Positions 19,401 through 27,790 of a DNA stretch of 43,592 nt are shown in pieces. The stretch covers positions 1 to 43,592 of the IMG/VR virus record IMGVR_UViG_3300047455_000250; one strand, given 5' to 3'. The notes under the pieces are model-generated. The model saw only the letters and a program-made list of their open reading frames with translations, was not told the origin of the DNA and ran no database searches. Position numbers and translations under genes: made by a program. This stretch comes from a virus. How positions within the stretch are numbered: position 1 is the first letter of the stretch; each line of letters starts with the position of its first letter.

Positions 19401-21917
19401 TTAGTCACTAGCAAACGTGTTAGTGGCAGTATGCGTACACGCTTTGAGGAACTAGTGGAATCTGATGTTGTAGCTGTCAAAAACAACAACCTTGCACAAT
19501 TCATGCGTAGTGCTAACAAAGCTAACGGACTAGTTCGTGATGCAGATGAAACTGTCAAAACTGCACGTGGGCTTACCAGTACTATCGACAGCCGTGTATG
19601 GTATCCAGGACCACTAGACCGCAGCCGCTATAAGCACATACTGTATGTTACTCCTAAGCGTGAGGGTATCTTCAGTACTAATAAGCCTGCTATCATAGGT
19701 GCTCCTGATGAAGATGCACTAATGGTGAAGCGTCAACAAGTACTGGATTCCTTTGGTGAAGATGTTAACATTCGTACTGCGGAGGAACAAAAGGAATACT
19801 TCAGACGTATTGGTGAGTATGACCCTGATGAAGCTATCAATGAGTTCAATGTCAACAGTACCATGAAGAACCGTGGTATTGCATGGGATGTTGCACCAGA
19901 GCCAACACCTCAGATGGTGGATTCATTAGTGCAGGGTATCCGCAATCAGTGGATAGGCAAAGCTCGCCAACTTACACGACTTAAATACAGTGAGGAGTTT
20001 GCAACACTGGAATCACTTGATAAGTACAAGCGACTGACAAGTGAAAGTGTTCCCGGTCGTAGTAAGAAGGAAGCACCTCCTAGTAGTTACCAACAAATCA
20101 TGGACACTATGCTCAACGTTACTAACAGTGGCAAGTTTGCTAAGTGGCTTGAAGGTCAGGAAAACCTTGACCGTGCATTTAGTGGTATGATTAACGGCTT
20201 CACTAGTATGTTCAAGAGTGCTAAGGAGCCACTGGATTTCCAGAAGCTCAATGAAATACGTAAGCAGTATGGAATGCCAGAGGTATATAATGACACTATC
20301 AAGGACTACATAGTACAAACGGAAAAGGTTAATGACCGCATTCTGGCTAGTACCATTCCTATGATGAACACAGTGGCAGGTTCACTGATGCTGCGGCTGG
20401 ACTTGATACAGCCAGTAGTCAACGTGTTGTCATTACCAATACTAGCAGTTCCTGAAATGAAGCACGTGTATGACTCACTGCCTGACATTCAGAAACGACA
20501 AATGGATGACTTGGTAACAGTGCGGAATCCTGCTGTTGAAGGTGCTAGTGAGCAATCTAATACCCGACTGTTGTACCAAGCTGCTAAGGATTTCTGGAAA
20601 CGGAAGGACTTACGGGAGGAGTATGAGAACCTTGACCTCACTGGTACTATGCTTCGGGAGTTCCATGATGCAGTAGACAGTGTTAGCTTCACTCCTAAGG
20701 ACATGGGGAATCTCCAGAAAGTTAAGGACGGCACTAAGAAAGTAGTGGATATGCTGTCGCAGCCTGCTGATAAAACGGAACAGTTTGTGCGTTTTGTAGC
20801 AGCACGTATGGCAGACATTACACTGGAGCGTGGAGGAGTTACCAATAAGTCACTGCGTGCAGAAGTAATGCGTACCTTTGTTAACCGTACCATTGGTAAC
20901 TACACCTATGCACAGCGTCCTGCTATGTTTCAGGGTTTCGCAGGTCAAGCAGTAGGACTGTTCCAAACCTATCAGTTCAACTTGATACAGCAAATGCTAC
21001 GTCACATGGGAACTGACAATGCTAGAGCAGGTGCTATGATGGCACTACAAGGTGGTATCTTTGGGGCGCAATCAGTACCAGGATTTGAGTTACTCAACCA
21101 ACACATTGCTGACAGAAGCACAGGTGATTACAATGATTTCTTCACAGGTGCTAATGACCTACTAGGTGATGACCTATCACAATGGCTGTTGTATGGTGCA
21201 GCTAGTAACTTCACTAAGCCCATTACTGGTGACGGTATTGCACTGTATACCCGTGGTAACTTGAACCCTCGGACTCCTACGATTATACCAACATCACTTG
21301 ATGAGGTTCCTGCATACAGTATGACTACTAAGTTCCTCGGTAGTATCATGACTGCTGCGGATAAACTGGCAGAAGGTGCTCCAGCAGGGCAAGTGTTCGC
21401 AAATGCACTAGCACAGAATGGTGTCAACAGACCACTGTCAGGCTTAGGTCAGATGCTATCAGGTGGCAGAACTACACGACAGGGTTCATTGCTATTAGCA
21501 ACTGATGACCTTAGTTGGTGGCAGAAGGCTACTAGACTTGCAGGTGCTAAAGGACTTGATGAGTCTATTGCTGTTCAGAACTTCTACCGATTGAAGCAGT
21601 ATGAGTCAGTGCGGCAGGAGCGTGTTAATAGCATGGGACAGGCTGTGAAGGATATGATTCGTGGAGGTACTTGGGACAATGAGGAGTACAGCAAGTTCTA
21701 TCGTAAGTACACGGAGCAAGGTGGTAGTCCTGACTACTTCTCACGTTGGGTAACTAACCAAGCAATGGGAGCTAATCAATCACAGATACATAAGCTGTAC
21801 CGTAATCATAATAGTAGTGAAGGACGTTACTTGCAGCGGATTATGGGAAGTGATATTGAGTCTTACATTGACCCTATGTATACTAGTGCAGGTGAAACTG
21901 CTACTCCTATGCAATAG
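16410..21917 (+). CDS. Giant internal virion protein with HEXXH peptidase motif
   Basis: At 1,835 residues this is the largest gene, and it closes the late operon just before the bidirectional terminator. A zinc-peptidase motif HEFGH lies at residues 463-467. EELLAD at 550-555 supplies an ExxxD pair (Glu551, Asp555) of the kind that completes gluzincin sites. Hydrophobic segments occur near the N-terminus (about 35-110) and around residues 1315-1350. The rest is mostly helical. By size and place it is the counterpart of T7 gp16-type ejected proteins, which carry an envelope-degrading activity. Here the activity may be proteolytic, but that is inference. AAGGAAA precedes the ATG. Confidence 0.7.
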   Translation: MGLYIEQPTSLHKAVELDEAESMGDQIVDFAKYGITGALTSGAVSFVNTGKAFANMFGSEYEYTETADVLRNSGWDNAASYYEEHKTALDMVGLVATSFVPGAVGIKAARAVQAGLKAAGSNSRAVVGLRKALVPDDMAKKYAQRLQTEGRYFDKDYRYMLDAAKQGMHQQAVETAFAEAAILTTMNQNPTLTGKDLDYLGAIKENLSSAGFGLVLGTGIAGTMDAAKNYKVLRSIVNNDIKRSNELINIGDVDSSSARLHIAEGDRISMLAANEEEARKNLARAESGDIEASRNNVREIKSRLKQLDTELEEHLAVLASDPVGTPAALKIDSSTLTPALKKVYKQLEPEDRQNLFSGLKRATLYGEDEMLMEPASNPVKFLDNSELEDFYTNNILGLPSGTKPDRAQKLAAKKFAEETKLNPDGTGVRGFTFPNLNNGNIGTGINKKLLEGDKATALAVMRHEFGHNNTDRIAKVFETKYGSQIKDQLVELSRKARPSQWALVDRSKGIREGMLQRLSKMETPDDVLLKELGEVEDFIAKSETYLNRPEELLADSWAVMNDPTQINDLVEQYKDIYTVFARNNAIRSRVGDTETLLDLRTGQAFTMADRAPTIRDLGKVEMIGKKSVRHARGVTNVTKKFDPENINFVDASAHYYAAARNPIITGKVNFEATELPTFLKLMKGAKRAADDGVKFDPVVSLKDIDGNTRTFDFKTAREVGNTDEVLAELRKEMVRTKGVLANRLANRKENKLGDSDISRILDTDYEFSASKGIDQSAAESWSEVYDPARPTVAKLRYASRDVATDEEMRTIAATQHRISEEYKHANMQVDTFLGKYFGDSIQFPDNAQLSRTNTMTEITDITNTNGIARSFQGDYDAMSKVQQIGATDAKLQREGLKRIEREVEATAHNVRIDKDALYEYSALDAKLRQAKYFELPKGVSFLDHVFSEYAAPLGITRETLLEKFAPMQDTLKTLSTKLGGNQAANLMSKDLEAVIEKLVTSKRVSGSMRTRFEELVESDVVAVKNNNLAQFMRSANKANGLVRDADETVKTARGLTSTIDSRVWYPGPLDRSRYKHILYVTPKREGIFSTNKPAIIGAPDEDALMVKRQQVLDSFGEDVNIRTAEEQKEYFRRIGEYDPDEAINEFNVNSTMKNRGIAWDVAPEPTPQMVDSLVQGIRNQWIGKARQLTRLKYSEEFATLESLDKYKRLTSESVPGRSKKEAPPSSYQQIMDTMLNVTNSGKFAKWLEGQENLDRAFSGMINGFTSMFKSAKEPLDFQKLNEIRKQYGMPEVYNDTIKDYIVQTEKVNDRILASTIPMMNTVAGSLMLRLDLIQPVVNVLSLPILAVPEMKHVYDSLPDIQKRQMDDLVTVRNPAVEGASEQSNTRLLYQAAKDFWKRKDLREEYENLDLTGTMLREFHDAVDSVSFTPKDMGNLQKVKDGTKKVVDMLSQPADKTEQFVRFVAARMADITLERGGVTNKSLRAEVMRTFVNRTIGNYTYAQRPAMFQGFAGQAVGLFQTYQFNLIQQMLRHMGTDNARAGAMMALQGGIFGAQSVPGFELLNQHIADRSTGDYNDFFTGANDLLGDDLSQWLLYGAASNFTKPITGDGIALYTRGNLNPRTPTIIPTSLDEVPAYSMTTKFLGSIMTAADKLAEGAPAGQVFANALAQNGVNRPLSGLGQMLSGGRTTRQGSLLLATDDLSWWQKATRLAGAKGLDESIAVQNFYRLKQYESVRQERVNSMGQAVKDMIRGGTWDNEEYSKFYRKYTEQGGSPDYFSRWVTNQAMGANQSQIHKLYRNHNSSEGRYLQRIMGSDIESYIDPMYTSAGETATPMQ

Positions 21918-21924
21918 GCAAACA

Positions 21925-21960
21925 AAAACCCCTAACATCGTAACTGGTGCTAGGGGTTTT
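21925..21960. terminator. Bidirectional terminator between convergent blocks
   Basis: AAAACCCCTA (21925-21934) pairs perfectly with TAGGGGTTTT (21951-21960) around a 16-base loop. T-rich sequence follows on both strands (TTTTCTTTTA rightward, TTTTTGTTTG leftward). It lies between the end of the rightward late block and the end of the leftward block, so it would stop transcription from both sides. Confidence 0.9.
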
Positions 21961-21963
21961 CTT

Positions 21964-22044
21964 TTATTCGTACTTCATCCAGAACTCACTGTAAGGAGTG
22001 TAGAGTTGGACACGAATGGTGTAGGCTAGTAGTGTTACTTTCAT
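21964..22044 (-). CDS. Tiny 26-residue ORF at end of leftward operon
   Basis: An ATG at 22044-22042 overlaps the upstream stop (TAATG), with GGGAG about ten bases before it, the same layout as many real gene pairs in this genome. It reads MKVTLLAYTIRVQLYTPYSE and ends FWMKYE, stopping just before the terminator stem. The first nine residues resemble, from memory, starts of some ThyX proteins, but the peptide is far too short to be an enzyme and the likeness may be chance. It is either a real micro-protein or a remnant. Confidence 0.45.
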   Translation of the reverse strand: MKVTLLAYTIRVQLYTPYSEFWMKYE

Positions 22045-22547
22045 TAGTCTTTATCTCCCTGTTGCTTTGCCTTACGTGCAGCAATCTTTTCTGCCGCAGT
22101 CATAGGATGGGACTCACCACTACCAGCTCCCTCTGGCTTCGGAGAACCGTAATTCTCCCCTCCGGTACTGCTGTCATCACCACTGTCTTGCCCTTTTTCG
22201 GTACTGCTGCGTCCACCGTCATCTTCTGACTTGGATGTGTTACTTCCTGCCGTTGACGTTTCCGTTGCTGACGACGTTTCTTTTGACGTGCCTTGTTCTT
22301 CTTGTTGCATTTCGCCATTACTTTCCTCCGAGGTGCTACGAGCTGCTAAGAAATATTCCAAGTTGTCAAACTCCTTACGTAGCATTCCTACCTTCTCACG
22401 TAGTGCGCGAGCAAGCATTGGATTACCACGATTGACATTGGTGATACCAGAATCTAATTCACTGGAAATGATACGAATCTTTAACAGTGACTGCTTTGCA
22501 TCTTGCAAAGTTACAATGTTTTCATTGGTACTAGTGTCATTACTCAT
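22044..22547 (-). CDS. Hypothetical protein with acidic disordered tail
   Basis: A 167-residue protein that I do not recognise. Residues 10-75 look helical (TLQDAKQSLLKIRII and following). Residues 75-150 are Ser/Glu/Gly/Thr-rich and probably disordered, and the last 15 are basic. Its start overlaps the stop of the ATPase gene upstream (ATGA) with GGAG before it. It is near the end of the leftward block. Confidence 0.65.
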   Translation of the reverse strand: MSNDTSTNENIVTLQDAKQSLLKIRIISSELDSGITNVNRGNPMLARALREKVGMLRKEFDNLEYFLAARSTSEESNGEMQQEEQGTSKETSSATETSTAGSNTSKSEDDGGRSSTEKGQDSGDDSSTGGENYGSPKPEGAGSGESHPMTAAEKIAARKAKQQGDKD

Positions 22548-23806
22548 GATGGTTTCTCCGATTTGTAGTTAGTTTCTCTGAGCAGAGAGAAGTCTACGTG
22601 TGGTAGGTCTGCATCTTCCTGCTCTTTTAGTGGGATAAGTGTGCCATGACTACTGGCAGTAATCTTTCCTGCTGACCTTAATTTCTGCACTACAACACCA
22701 AGCTCTTTCATGTCACGAAACTCGGTGCTAGTTATGCGAAACAAGTCTTGAAGTTTAATACCTGTTTTGGGATACTTCTTGATAACACTGTAAGCGTAAT
22801 CAGTCTGTTGACTGTTATCACTACGACCAAACTCACCTAATGCTTTTGGCATTAACTGTTCCGCATGGTGTAACACACTGTTGGCATACACTGCATCTTC
22901 CTCATTTATTTCAGTGCGTTGGTCAGCAGCAGCTATTATCATGCAAAGTTTGTAGTAGTGGTTATGACGCCTACTCCAGTAAGATTCCAATCTGCGGTCT
23001 TGGTGTCCCATATCGTGCTTGTATATGTCATCCCAAATTTTCTCCGCAGTTTCATTGACAGTGAACTCACCTTTCACCAGTTCCCGTGTTGCTTTAAGTT
23101 GCATTACTATTGCTTCCCACAACTCAGGATTAGGTGCAGGAGGTTTAGTGATACGAGTTCTAGCACCACCCCCATATATCAACAACATTCTACTAAGCAT
23201 ACCTTGTCCCATAATCTCAGGAGGGAATACATTGGCAAATGTTGTAGGAGTACAACCACCTATCATTGATACTGTTGGCTTAGGAACAAATATATCCTTG
23301 CCTGTCATCTTACTGTGTTCGTACTTATCAAGGTTATCCCAAAGGTTTGTTAATAGTGATATGAATCCAGTGTCACCACTGCCTAGAAAGTCCTCTAGTT
23401 CCCCTGCACATATTAGTGCTTCGGACGGGTCTGCTAGTGAAATGTCTAGTAGCTGCTCCACTTCATCATCACCACCTTGTTCTGATATTAAGTCAAAGCC
23501 TTTACCTAAGTCAGCAAGAAATTTCTCTTTTGAGGTACGTTCTCTGGAAAATTTACGATACCCTGACTGCTCCAATAACTTACGGATAACACTGATAGAG
23601 GAACTTTTCCTACTACCAGCAGTACCCATAAGACAAACATATTGATTAGGATACAGGGTATCAAATCCAAATTGTAGTGAAGCCTGTCTACCTAGCATTG
23701 CGCCAATACCACTAAGCAGTGCCCATCTGTGATAAATGAACGGACTCTCACTACTGGGTTCTACCATATCAAAGTAGTCCTCAAAGATATTTTCCATCTT
23801 TGCCAT
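22544..23806 (-). CDS. DUF3987-like P-loop ATPase (replicative helicase candidate)
   Basis: A 420-residue protein with an N-terminal segment typical of DUF3987 ATPases (PFIYHRWALLSGIGAMLGRQ, residues 22-41). A Walker A loop GTAGSRKS at 61-68 and an acidic Walker B-like stretch (LICAGELEDFL) follow. The C-terminal 80 residues look like a winged-helix region. DUF3987 proteins are found with phage polymerases and primases and are thought to serve as replicative helicases or loaders. That function is by family association, not proven. No other DnaB-type helicase or primase is recognisable in this window, which makes this gene a good candidate for that job. Confidence 0.6.
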   Translation of the reverse strand: MAKMENIFEDYFDMVEPSSESPFIYHRWALLSGIGAMLGRQASLQFGFDTLYPNQYVCLMGTAGSRKSSSISVIRKLLEQSGYRKFSRERTSKEKFLADLGKGFDLISEQGGDDEVEQLLDISLADPSEALICAGELEDFLGSGDTGFISLLTNLWDNLDKYEHSKMTGKDIFVPKPTVSMIGGCTPTTFANVFPPEIMGQGMLSRMLLIYGGGARTRITKPPAPNPELWEAIVMQLKATRELVKGEFTVNETAEKIWDDIYKHDMGHQDRRLESYWSRRHNHYYKLCMIIAAADQRTEINEEDAVYANSVLHHAEQLMPKALGEFGRSDNSQQTDYAYSVIKKYPKTGIKLQDLFRITSTEFRDMKELGVVVQKLRSAGKITASSHGTLIPLKEQEDADLPHVDFSLLRETNYKSEKPS

Positions 23807-23835
23807 TGTAAACCCTTAGGATAGGAGTGAATGTA

Positions 23836-24414
23836 TTACTTCTTTACTGATTTAGTAAAGGCTGACTTAATACTATCTTTAGCTTTACTTCCAAGACTGC
23901 TACCAAAGTAGAATGATAACACCTTAGTACGCTCTTGAAGAAGGTTGCCAACAACGATACCAACAAGGTTAGCAATCAATGCCAGTAGGTTGGCACGTTC
24001 CTGTAAGTAAAACATACAGACAACTTGGATGCCTACTGCAATCAACACAAAGAATATGTTATAGCGCATTACATTCTTTGCGAGTGCGTTGGTAGTAGGG
24101 TTGTTAGTCTGCTCATACATTTCACGAGCGTCAGCAACATCTTGTAAGTACTTCACTTCAAGGTCATGTTTATGAGTAGCGTACAGTTTCTGGAGTTGTG
24201 CCTGTGCCTCACTACTGGCTTCAAGCTGCCGCTGTATCTCCTCAGGGTCACGGTAAGTTTTACCAGTAGCAGCAGCAACAGCACGACTACCTAAGTCAAC
24301 TACATCCTTTGCTACTTCTGCTTTGGACTTATTATCCTTACCATCAAACAGGTCAATAACATCTGGTATTAGCTTAGCTATACCTAATGCACCACTTATA
24401 ATTCCTAGTGCCAT
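23836..24414 (-). CDS. Holin, three-transmembrane GTA-type (probable)
   Basis: A 192-residue protein with two clear membrane segments (about 118-137 and 142-159) and a possible N-terminal hydrophobic helix (1-20). The amphipathic helical middle and the ending SFYFGSSLGSK (167-177) recall the 3TM holin family first noted in gene transfer agents (PF11351, from memory). It would open the inner membrane for the endolysin at lysis. It is encoded leftward, more than 11 kb from the endolysin and on the opposite strand, which is uncommon. AGGAG lies before the ATG. Confidence 0.65.
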   Translation of the reverse strand: MALGIISGALGIAKLIPDVIDLFDGKDNKSKAEVAKDVVDLGSRAVAAATGKTYRDPEEIQRQLEASSEAQAQLQKLYATHKHDLEVKYLQDVADAREMYEQTNNPTTNALAKNVMRYNIFFVLIAVGIQVVCMFYLQERANLLALIANLVGIVVGNLLQERTKVLSFYFGSSLGSKAKDSIKSAFTKSVKK

Positions 24415-24437
24415 GAGATTCTCCTAGTAGTTTGAGT

Positions 24438-24689
24438 TTATAGGTTCTGCATTGAAGCCAAACTAGCTGACTGTTCTACCAGTCGTTCTGCCATTTGGGT
24501 TTTATTGTTGATAATGTTGTTGATAATTTCTGTTACCTTATTAGCAGAGTCAACACATTCATCTATCTGTGTCGGTAACAGTGCTGCACAATTACTTTTA
24601 CGCAACTGCTCAAGGTCATCACGCACTGAGGTGAATTGTGTGACCATATTATCTACTGCGGCAGTTGCCTGTTCTATTGTCATAGTCAT
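24438..24689 (-). CDS. Small helical hypothetical protein
   Basis: An 83-residue acidic helical protein with a good AGGAAAGGAAA site. Heptad-like spacing runs through most of the protein (IEQATAAVDNMVTQF, then TEIINNIINNKTQM). Two cysteines at about 34 and 45. It lies between the polymerase and the holin genes. I do not recognise it, and a regulatory partner of the holin is only a positional guess. Confidence 0.6.
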   Translation of the reverse strand: MTMTIEQATAAVDNMVTQFTSVRDDLEQLRKSNCAALLPTQIDECVDSANKVTEIINNIINNKTQMAERLVEQSASLASMQNL

Positions 24690-24713
24690 TTTCCTTTCCT
24701 CTTGTTTCTGGTA

Positions 24714-27080
24714 TCAGTCCTTCAAGTTGCCCCAACAATAGTCCATACCACCACCATCATTAGGTATTATTAACTCTCTGCCACGAATTACTACTGGTCG
24801 TGCCATAAGATTTGATAGTGCTTCTTTGGTAATCTCCGAATAGATAGGAGAGAAGATACCACGTTCCTCTACCATTGCAAATGGGAGTTCACCAAACCGT
24901 ACTGTTACATACTCACTACGTACCTGATATACTATCTCATCATGCACCTGTGCTTTCAGTCGCACTAGTCCACGCTTGATTTGATACTCATACCAAAACT
25001 CAAACAGTGCATCATCTACCATCATTACTGATAGTGACTGTGGCAAGTGTGACACATATTCATTGAGGTGCTTCTTGTCCTTACGATGACGGCTAGGTTT
25101 ACCAAAGCAGAAACGAGTCCATTTGAACCGAGAGTCATCAGTTGGAATAGTAAGCCTTGAGTTAGTCTGTATCCAGTCAATTACTTCATCGTAGTACTTG
25201 CCTTTAATATCAGGATAAGTCTTAATGAAAGTTCGCAGTAGTGCTGCACAAACATCGAGTGCTTTGAAATGGTCAGGCATTTTCAGTAGCCGCTTAGCTT
25301 CCATCACATTCTCATGCCCCATTGTTTCTAGTAGCATAAACTCACTCATGTTGTAGTTACTGCCATGGTTCACACGCTTTGATAGTGTTCGTATTGGCTT
25401 CTCAATTTGCTCTTCTGGAATACCAAAGAACAGGGAAGCATTACGAGTGTGGAAGTCAGGAGCAGTTTCTACTGTGTGCATCAGGTTTTCATCTTCACTA
25501 ATGTATGCAGTCGTACGAGATTCCGCTTGGCTACCATCACAGTTAGCAATAACATAACCTTCATCAGCTACATACATATCACGCAGCTTGTTATCTTGGT
25601 TCTGTATCTGTGTACCAGTCCAAAGGTTAGATGCTTTACTGGCACTACGACCACTAACAGTGCCACCTGCGTTTAGTTCATACAGTAGGCGACCACAATA
25701 CTGGCGAGCGTCAATGAATGTTGACAGTGCTTTTGATACTTCACGATACTCCTGCAATAAGTCGCCAATGACAGCACAGATAGGATTGACACTCTTCCAC
25801 TTCTCAAGGTTTTTGTCATCACTAGATTTAAACACACGAGGTTTTGATAGTGCATTCATTACTGACAGTACTTGCTTCGGACTATTAGGATTGAAACCTT
25901 TGGCTATAAGAGTTTCCAGTCTTTCTAGTGCTGCGTTCTTCCTAGCAGTATAAGTGTCATGGAGTTTCTTCTGTGTTTCCTGTTCAACTTTAAGACCTTC
26001 CAATCCCATAGTAAGATTAGGAAACAGTTTACGAAACTCTATTACATAATTGTCCCTTGCCCACTGTGGTATCTCCATGATGATAGCAACAAATGCCCAC
26101 AGTGTAGCATGGGTATCCATTGCGTTATAGAAGTCAGGGTCACTACTAGCAAGGTCTTTCCAGTACTGGTAGTTAGGCAGGAAATACCCTGCAATAAAAT
26201 CTAGTGTCCGTGGGAGTTCCGCATACCAACTGTGCATGAGGTGGAATGTATCCCACAGGTAATTGTTGAGTGGTGCGTTGTATCGTGCAAAGTAGGTACA
26301 GTCATAACCACCATTCTGCATTATCTTCTCTGCACCGTTCATATTAACACGACGCATACAGTTGATAGCACTCATGGTGTCAGTGTACAGTACATAGGAG
26401 TGTGACACCAGTTTCCCATCTATGTTCCAGAGTCCAGTGTAACCTACTACTTCCATGATAGGAGCACCAAGAAAGGTAGCCTTGCCAGACTTCTTTTTCA
26501 TAGTAGCATAGATACCTTGCAATTCATGGAGCCGTCCTTCATGTTCATATGCTGCTAGTACTCTCTCATTCACTGGCTTCTGCAATGTTTCCACATCCAC
26601 TGCAATTAAGGAAGCAGTACTAAGACGTTCCTCCATCTTCTTCATCTTCTCCACTTCATTACCTTTTATTACTTCATAGGTAAGGTCTGGTACTTTGAAT
26701 GCAGGATATAGATTTTTGTAAACATGACGACGGAAGATAGCTTTACCAGTAGGAGTGGTATTTATCTGCATGAATCCACGAGTGATTATTACTTTCACAC
26801 CACTAACGTTGAATGACGCACCTGCCCACTGGTGGCAACCTACCTTTTTCTTACTGTTAGGATTTATCATCTTCAAGATTGATAACATCTGAACTAACAG
26901 GTTGTCATCACAGGTAATGATAATATCAATACCATGCTTTTTGCAGTTGGAGATATAATGCACTAAGGCTTTATGGTGAGTAGTAGGAAGCCATACATCA
27001 AGACCATCAAGAGAATATCTTGCTGCCTGATACCCACTCTTGTTCTTTCTATCTCCTGCTACTAGTAATGCCTTAGCCAT
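24714..27080 (-). CDS. Family A DNA polymerase with 3'-5' exonuclease
   Basis: This 788-residue enzyme would replicate the phage genome. The exonuclease domain shows Asp162 and Glu164 in AVDVETLQ, and an ExoIII-like YNAMDTHAT. The polymerase domain has motif A (CDGSQAESR, near residue 511), motif B (SKRVNHGSNYNMS, near 570) and motif C (QVHDEIV, near 711). All match the T7/Pol I family. There is no 5'-3' exonuclease domain, as in other phage polymerases. AGGAG precedes the ATG. A terminator lies upstream at 27136-27172, so it may have its own promoter (27105-27132). Confidence 0.95.
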   Translation of the reverse strand: MAKALLVAGDRKNKSGYQAARYSLDGLDVWLPTTHHKALVHYISNCKKHGIDIIITCDDNLLVQMLSILKMINPNSKKKVGCHQWAGASFNVSGVKVIITRGFMQINTTPTGKAIFRRHVYKNLYPAFKVPDLTYEVIKGNEVEKMKKMEERLSTASLIAVDVETLQKPVNERVLAAYEHEGRLHELQGIYATMKKKSGKATFLGAPIMEVVGYTGLWNIDGKLVSHSYVLYTDTMSAINCMRRVNMNGAEKIMQNGGYDCTYFARYNAPLNNYLWDTFHLMHSWYAELPRTLDFIAGYFLPNYQYWKDLASSDPDFYNAMDTHATLWAFVAIIMEIPQWARDNYVIEFRKLFPNLTMGLEGLKVEQETQKKLHDTYTARKNAALERLETLIAKGFNPNSPKQVLSVMNALSKPRVFKSSDDKNLEKWKSVNPICAVIGDLLQEYREVSKALSTFIDARQYCGRLLYELNAGGTVSGRSASKASNLWTGTQIQNQDNKLRDMYVADEGYVIANCDGSQAESRTTAYISEDENLMHTVETAPDFHTRNASLFFGIPEEQIEKPIRTLSKRVNHGSNYNMSEFMLLETMGHENVMEAKRLLKMPDHFKALDVCAALLRTFIKTYPDIKGKYYDEVIDWIQTNSRLTIPTDDSRFKWTRFCFGKPSRHRKDKKHLNEYVSHLPQSLSVMMVDDALFEFWYEYQIKRGLVRLKAQVHDEIVYQVRSEYVTVRFGELPFAMVEERGIFSPIYSEITKEALSNLMARPVVIRGRELIIPNDGGGMDYCWGNLKD

Positions 27081-27104
27081 TAGTTACTCCTAATTGTTAT
27101 TGAT

Positions 27105-27132
27105 ATTATCACTTCATCGAACTGGAAGTTAA
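27105..27132 (-). promoter_or_regulatory. Possible promoter for DNA polymerase gene
   Basis: On the leftward strand, TTAACT (27132-27127) and GATAAT (27110-27105) are separated by 16 bases, a partial sigma70 match (4/6 and 5/6). It starts right behind the terminator at 27136-27172 and 25 bases before the polymerase ATG, which is where a promoter would be needed. Confidence 0.35.
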
Positions 27133-27135
27133 AAC

Positions 27136-27172
27136 AAAAATAGCCCCACAAGTAGTTACACCTATGGGGCTA
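27136..27172 (-). terminator. Leftward terminator after ssb-like gene
   Basis: On the leftward strand TAGCCCCA (27172-27165) pairs with TGGGGCTA (27148-27141), with further pairing inside the loop, followed by TTTTTG. It separates the single-strand-binding-type gene from the DNA polymerase gene. Confidence 0.85.
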
Positions 27173-27211
27173 CTGTTACATTACATACAATCTACTAAGC
27201 AGTAGCTAACC

Positions 27212-27712
27212 TTAGTGCCACTCTACTGATTGTACTACCAAGTTATTGACAGTCATTTCAACGTCATTGTCATTGGTGTACTGACGCTTAGCAACAATAC
27301 CTGAACCTTGCATTCCTGGTAGTGCTTCGATAAGTTGGCTAGCAGTCATGCTTTCACCATCTTCAATAGTAGCACCAAGCGTTAAGAATTGGCGGATACC
27401 AAAACCATCTTTAGCTTTTACCATGTAAACACATTTAAGTTCTGCTGGAAGTTCAGGCATATCTTCCTGTTCTTCTGGCTTCTCAAAGGTTTCAGGGTTC
27501 ACATCATTAAGAGTAAGCACTAATACTACCGCAGGTTTTTTCTCTTTACCTGCTTCATCAAGTGCGCACGACTTAACAGTGAAGTCATACTCTGCTGTTG
27601 GGAATGGGCGATAGTCTTCAATATGTTGGACTTCGCCTGACTGCAACTCAAGTAAGTCTTCTACTGATAAGTTGTTTAACTCTTCATTACTGATGCGATT
27701 TTCTTGTGACAT
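27212..27712 (-). CDS. Single-stranded DNA-binding-type protein (probable)
   Basis: A 166-residue acidic protein. Residues about 35-165 have the beta-rich look of phage OB-fold single-strand-binding proteins, with strands such as AEYDFTVKSCALD and AVVLVLTLNDVN and an ending VNNLVVQSVEWH. It lies between the Sak4-like ATPase and the polymerase, the usual place for such a protein in phages that pair Sak4 with an ssDNA-binding partner. There is no acidic C-terminal tail. GGAG lies upstream of the ATG. A 20-base tandem repeat and a terminator flank it, so its dose may be set separately. Confidence 0.5.
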   Translation of the reverse strand: MSQENRISNEELNNLSVEDLLELQSGEVQHIEDYRPFPTAEYDFTVKSCALDEAGKEKKPAVVLVLTLNDVNPETFEKPEEQEDMPELPAELKCVYMVKAKDGFGIRQFLTLGATIEDGESMTASQLIEALPGMQGSGIVAKRQYTNDNDVEMTVNNLVVQSVEWH

Positions 27713-27750
27713 AATAATTCTCCAAAGAATTTAAGATAAGATTAAGGATT

Positions 27751-27790
27751 AAGAAATAAGAACTAGTACTAAGAAATAAGAACTAGGACT
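27751..27790. repeat. Tandem 20-base repeat upstream of ssb-like gene
   Basis: Two adjacent 20-base units (27751-27770 and 27771-27790) begin AAGAAATAAGAACTAG and differ at one base. The second overlaps the stop region of the Sak4-like gene. They lie in the leader of the ssb-like gene, so an operator or translational control site is possible. Confidence 0.7.
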
